Shown one piece after another: positions 62,057-64,000 of a stretch of DNA of 64,000 nt. Numbering within the stretch: position 1 is the stretch's first letter; each line of letters starts with the position of its first letter. Origin of the DNA: an uncultured Saprospiraceae bacterium (GTDB taxonomy: Bacteria > Bacteroidota > Bacteroidia > Chitinophagales > Saprospiraceae); NCBI GenBank assembly GCA_937995755.1, contig CALKJD010000131.1:1-64000 (forward strand), given 5' to 3'. Made by a program: the position numbers and the translations under genes. Under the pieces are notes generated by a model. It saw nothing but the letters and a program-made list of their open reading frames with translations, did no database searches and had not been told where the DNA came from.

Positions 62057-62737
62057 ATGAGCACGATTAATACTATTATAGCCGACTGCCAAACATTGAT
62101 GATCGAAGGATTAGCAGCAATCTTTGATTCTATAAGGAATCCATCAATTAAGGTAACTGCGACTGCTAATAACTCCGCAGATCTATTGAAGAAGGTAAAC
62201 TTAGGTGATTGTGACTTATTGATTATGGATATAAATTTTCCTGGAGAGGACGGAATAGAATTGATTCCTACGCTCAAGAGCTTTTGTCCTAATATGAGAG
62301 TAATAATATTGACAACCTATACAGATAGGAAATTTGTCAAAAGAGCTTTTCTCAATGGAACAGATGGATATGTACTTAAAAGTAATGATTCATTAGACCT
62401 TATACAAGGTATCAATACCGTAATGGAAGGCGATACTTATATGTCAGATGGATTGAGATTAACACCCGCATCTAATAGGACATACGTGACACAAGCCGTA
62501 GCTAATCTTGCTAATAGATTTTATGAAGATAGCTACACAATGAAACAAAAGTTAACTAAGAGAGAGCAAGAGATTTTACATCTTATTGCCGACTCTAAAA
62601 ATAATAGAGAAATAGCTAAAGAGCTATACATCAGCGATCAAACCGTAGGTGTTCACCGCAAAAATATAATGAGAAAACTGGGCGTCCGGAGCACAGTCAA
62701 CCTTATAAAATTTGCGATTGAACATCAATTGGTATGA
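62057..62737 (+). CDS. NarL/LuxR-type response regulator with a modified acidic pair
   Basis: A 226-residue regulator: receiver (about 5-125) with phospho-Asp58 in LIMDINFPG, Thr in LTTYTD and Lys in VLKSND; LuxR helix-turn-helix (about 160-222: LTKREQEILHLIADSKNNREIAKELYI in parts, QTVGVHRKNIMRKLGV). At the start the usual Asp-Asp pair before the first turn reads Asp-Cys (IIADCQTLM), so one Mg2+-binding residue is replaced. It may respond only partly to phosphorylation or work without it. No kinase gene is adjacent. It sits upstream of the large secreted protein gene at 62899, which it could regulate. Confidence 0.9.
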   Translation: MSTINTIIADCQTLMIEGLAAIFDSIRNPSIKVTATANNSADLLKKVNLGDCDLLIMDINFPGEDGIELIPTLKSFCPNMRVIILTTYTDRKFVKRAFLNGTDGYVLKSNDSLDLIQGINTVMEGDTYMSDGLRLTPASNRTYVTQAVANLANRFYEDSYTMKQKLTKREQEILHLIADSKNNREIAKELYISDQTVGVHRKNIMRKLGVRSTVNLIKFAIEHQLV

Positions 62738-62898
62738 TTTATGATCTCTAAGTAGATTAATTGACATATCGGTTGCATTTATAAGATCACTTCCCTCGAT
62801 CTGATATTTGCATTAATGTATTCTTCGAAGTAGCCTATAATGACATTCACACATTATTTGTAAATCATTTTATTGCTATAACAAACCGATTTTATCTC

Positions 62899-64000
62899 AT
62901 GAAAAAAGAGAATTTTACACTAGACCTAAGTACTCCCCTGAAGCGTTTCGCTAGGCTGAGTATTCTACCTGTCTTGCTGATCATGTTAAGCTTCCAAGCG
63001 AAGGCGCAATGCCCTCTAGGTTGTAATAACAACGTACAGATTTCACTTAACAACACTTGTCAAGTAACTGTTACGTCAGATATGATCCTCGAAGGACAAG
63101 GTGATGCATCATGTAACTATACTGTAGTAGTATTAGATGCGAATGACAATCCTATCCCTAATGCCATTGTAGATGGCTCTTACATAGGACAAACTTTAAA
63201 AGCAAGAGTCTTTCTTGATGGAGCAAACTCCTGTTGGGGTACGATTACCATTGAAGACAAGCTACGACCAGTACTTAATTGTGCTCCTGTAGTGGAAATC
63301 TCTTGTTATCAGACGTTTAACCCAGGTATGCCTGGAGTTACTGATAACTGTGATCCTAATCCAGTCATCACTGTTTTAAGTGATGTGACAACGGATATAG
63401 ATTGTCAAGATCCTAATTTTCCAACATTGAGTGCCCAAAGAGTAATCTCTTATATGGCCGAAGATGCAAGTGGAAACCAATCTGATATATGTACTCAGAC
63501 CGTAAATTATTTACGTATTGGTCTTAGTCAGATTACATTCCCTAGAAATCTAGATAATGTTGAAGAAGATGCATTGACATGTAACAACTATTCTGAAGAT
63601 GAATGGAATGAGGACAATCCTGCATATCCTTTCTTCAATGTTACAGGAGTACCTACTACACCGGATGGAGCAGGTATACTACCTAATAATTCTCTTTGTG
63701 AGTTGAATGCTACTTTCTCTGATCAGATTATTACTATCTGTGCATCTAGCTTCAAAGTACTGAGAACTTTCACTGTCTTAGATTGGTGTACAGGTGAAGT
63801 AGTTGAAGAATATCAAATTATAAAAATAATTGATGAACAACCACCTTTAGTTTCAGCGATTCCGGATGATTTGTATGAAGCTAATTCAGATCCATATACA
63901 TGTACAGCTGTATTCCCAGTGCCTCCACCAATAGTTATTTTCGAATGTTCCACTTGGACATACGATATAGCATATGCCTTAGCTATTAACGGTATGGCGC
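62899..64000 (+). CDS. Large secreted protein, N-terminal part (runs beyond window)
   Basis: The frame begins at ATG 62899 and continues past the window edge with 367 residues visible. A Sec signal peptide (about 20-36: LARLSILPVLLIMLSF region, cleavage after AKAQ) follows a charged tail. The mature part is Cys-rich (LGCNNN, SCNYTVVVLDAND, CQDPNF, CTQTVNYL, VLDWCTGEV) and repeats the pattern of a short beta domain ending in DEQPP or EDKLRPVL, as in HYR-like extracellular modules of Bacteroidota adhesins. A T9SS C-terminal domain is expected but not seen here. It follows the NarL-type regulator gene by 161 bp. Confidence 0.75.
   Translation, partial: MKKENFTLDLSTPLKRFARLSILPVLLIMLSFQAKAQCPLGCNNNVQISLNNTCQVTVTSDMILEGQGDASCNYTVVVLDANDNPIPNAIVDGSYIGQTLKARVFLDGANSCWGTITIEDKLRPVLNCAPVVEISCYQTFNPGMPGVTDNCDPNPVITVLSDVTTDIDCQDPNFPTLSAQRVISYMAEDASGNQSDICTQTVNYLRIGLSQITFPRNLDNVEEDALTCNNYSEDEWNEDNPAYPFFNVTGVPTTPDGAGILPNNSLCELNATFSDQIITICASSFKVLRTFTVLDWCTGEVVEEYQIIKIIDEQPPLVSAIPDDLYEANSDPYTCTAVFPVPPPIVIFECSTWTYDIAYALAINGMA

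Overview
The window is AT-rich bacterial DNA from a member of the Bacteroidota, most likely a free-living, gliding or surface-associated marine/environmental lineage such as the Saprospiria (lineage is inference). Reasons: several secreted proteins end in type A or type B type-IX-secretion (T9SS) sorting domains; promoter-like boxes follow the Bacteroidota -7 consensus TAnnTTTG, often TATATTTG; ribosome binding sites are not evident; and many genes are typical of the phylum (ABC-F protein, H-NOX operon, split 5'-nucleotidase, long RluA-type pseudouridine synthase, A-type Fe-S carrier). No phage, insertion sequence, CRISPR array or rRNA was seen.

Layout. 1-2.1 kb: a MATE exporter cut by the window edge, divergent from a TetR regulator with a four-half-site operator candidate between them. 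2.2-7.6 kb: Lys/Ala-rich histone H1-like protein, a B12-binding radical SAM enzyme with an unusual cysteine spacing, and an ABC-F ATPase. 7.8-11.5 kb: a tightly coupled three-gene signalling operon: H-NOX gas sensor, hybrid histidine kinase with PAS-PAS-HisKA-HATPase-REC-HPT architecture, and a LytTR response regulator. 11.9-17.7 kb: a probable exopolysaccharide operon: single-domain response regulator, GlmS, YaiO-like outer-membrane barrel, membrane-anchored helical-repeat protein, processive GT2 glycosyltransferase, and a small NTF2-like anchored protein. 17.7-24.9 kb: RluA-type enzyme, a ToxR-like membrane-bound winged-helix regulator, a PQQ/WD-type beta-propeller, a pair of 67-bp direct repeats, an IscA-type protein, a HAD phosphatase and small membrane proteins. 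25.2-28.1 kb: DUF7935-like protein, the two halves of a 5'-nucleotidase as separate genes in reversed order, and a DUF4287/DUF5655 protein. 28.1-30.4 kb: a 796-bp intergenic region with a perfect DnaA box, then dnaA and a strong terminator. 30.4-42.4 kb: mainly minus-strand T9SS cargo (glycosidase-like TIM barrel, M4 metallopeptidase, 1823-residue repeat adhesin) with tag and an HDAC-family deacetylase. 42.6-48.3 kb: lysS, plsC, msrA-msrB, a secreted serine peptidase, a zinc-ribbon protein and an initiator tRNA-Met with a structured leader. 48.9-64 kb: acetyl-CoA synthetase, a reprolysin-type T9SS protease, a large SprA-like outer-membrane protein, an animal-type heme peroxidase, a glycosylasparaginase whose Tat/lipoprotein signal lacks a normal start codon, a NarL-type regulator and the beginning of a large secreted protein.

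How the genes work together. Two sensory/secretory themes stand out: nitric-oxide (or redox) sensing through H-NOX feeding a phosphorelay to a LytTR regulator, immediately upstream of a regulated exopolysaccharide locus that carries its own GlmS to supply amino sugar; and a large secreted proteome (peptidases, adhesins, peroxidase) using T9SS. Core housekeeping genes (dnaA, lysS, acs, glmS, tag, msrAB, fMet tRNA) are interspersed, so this is a chromosomal region rather than a mobile island.
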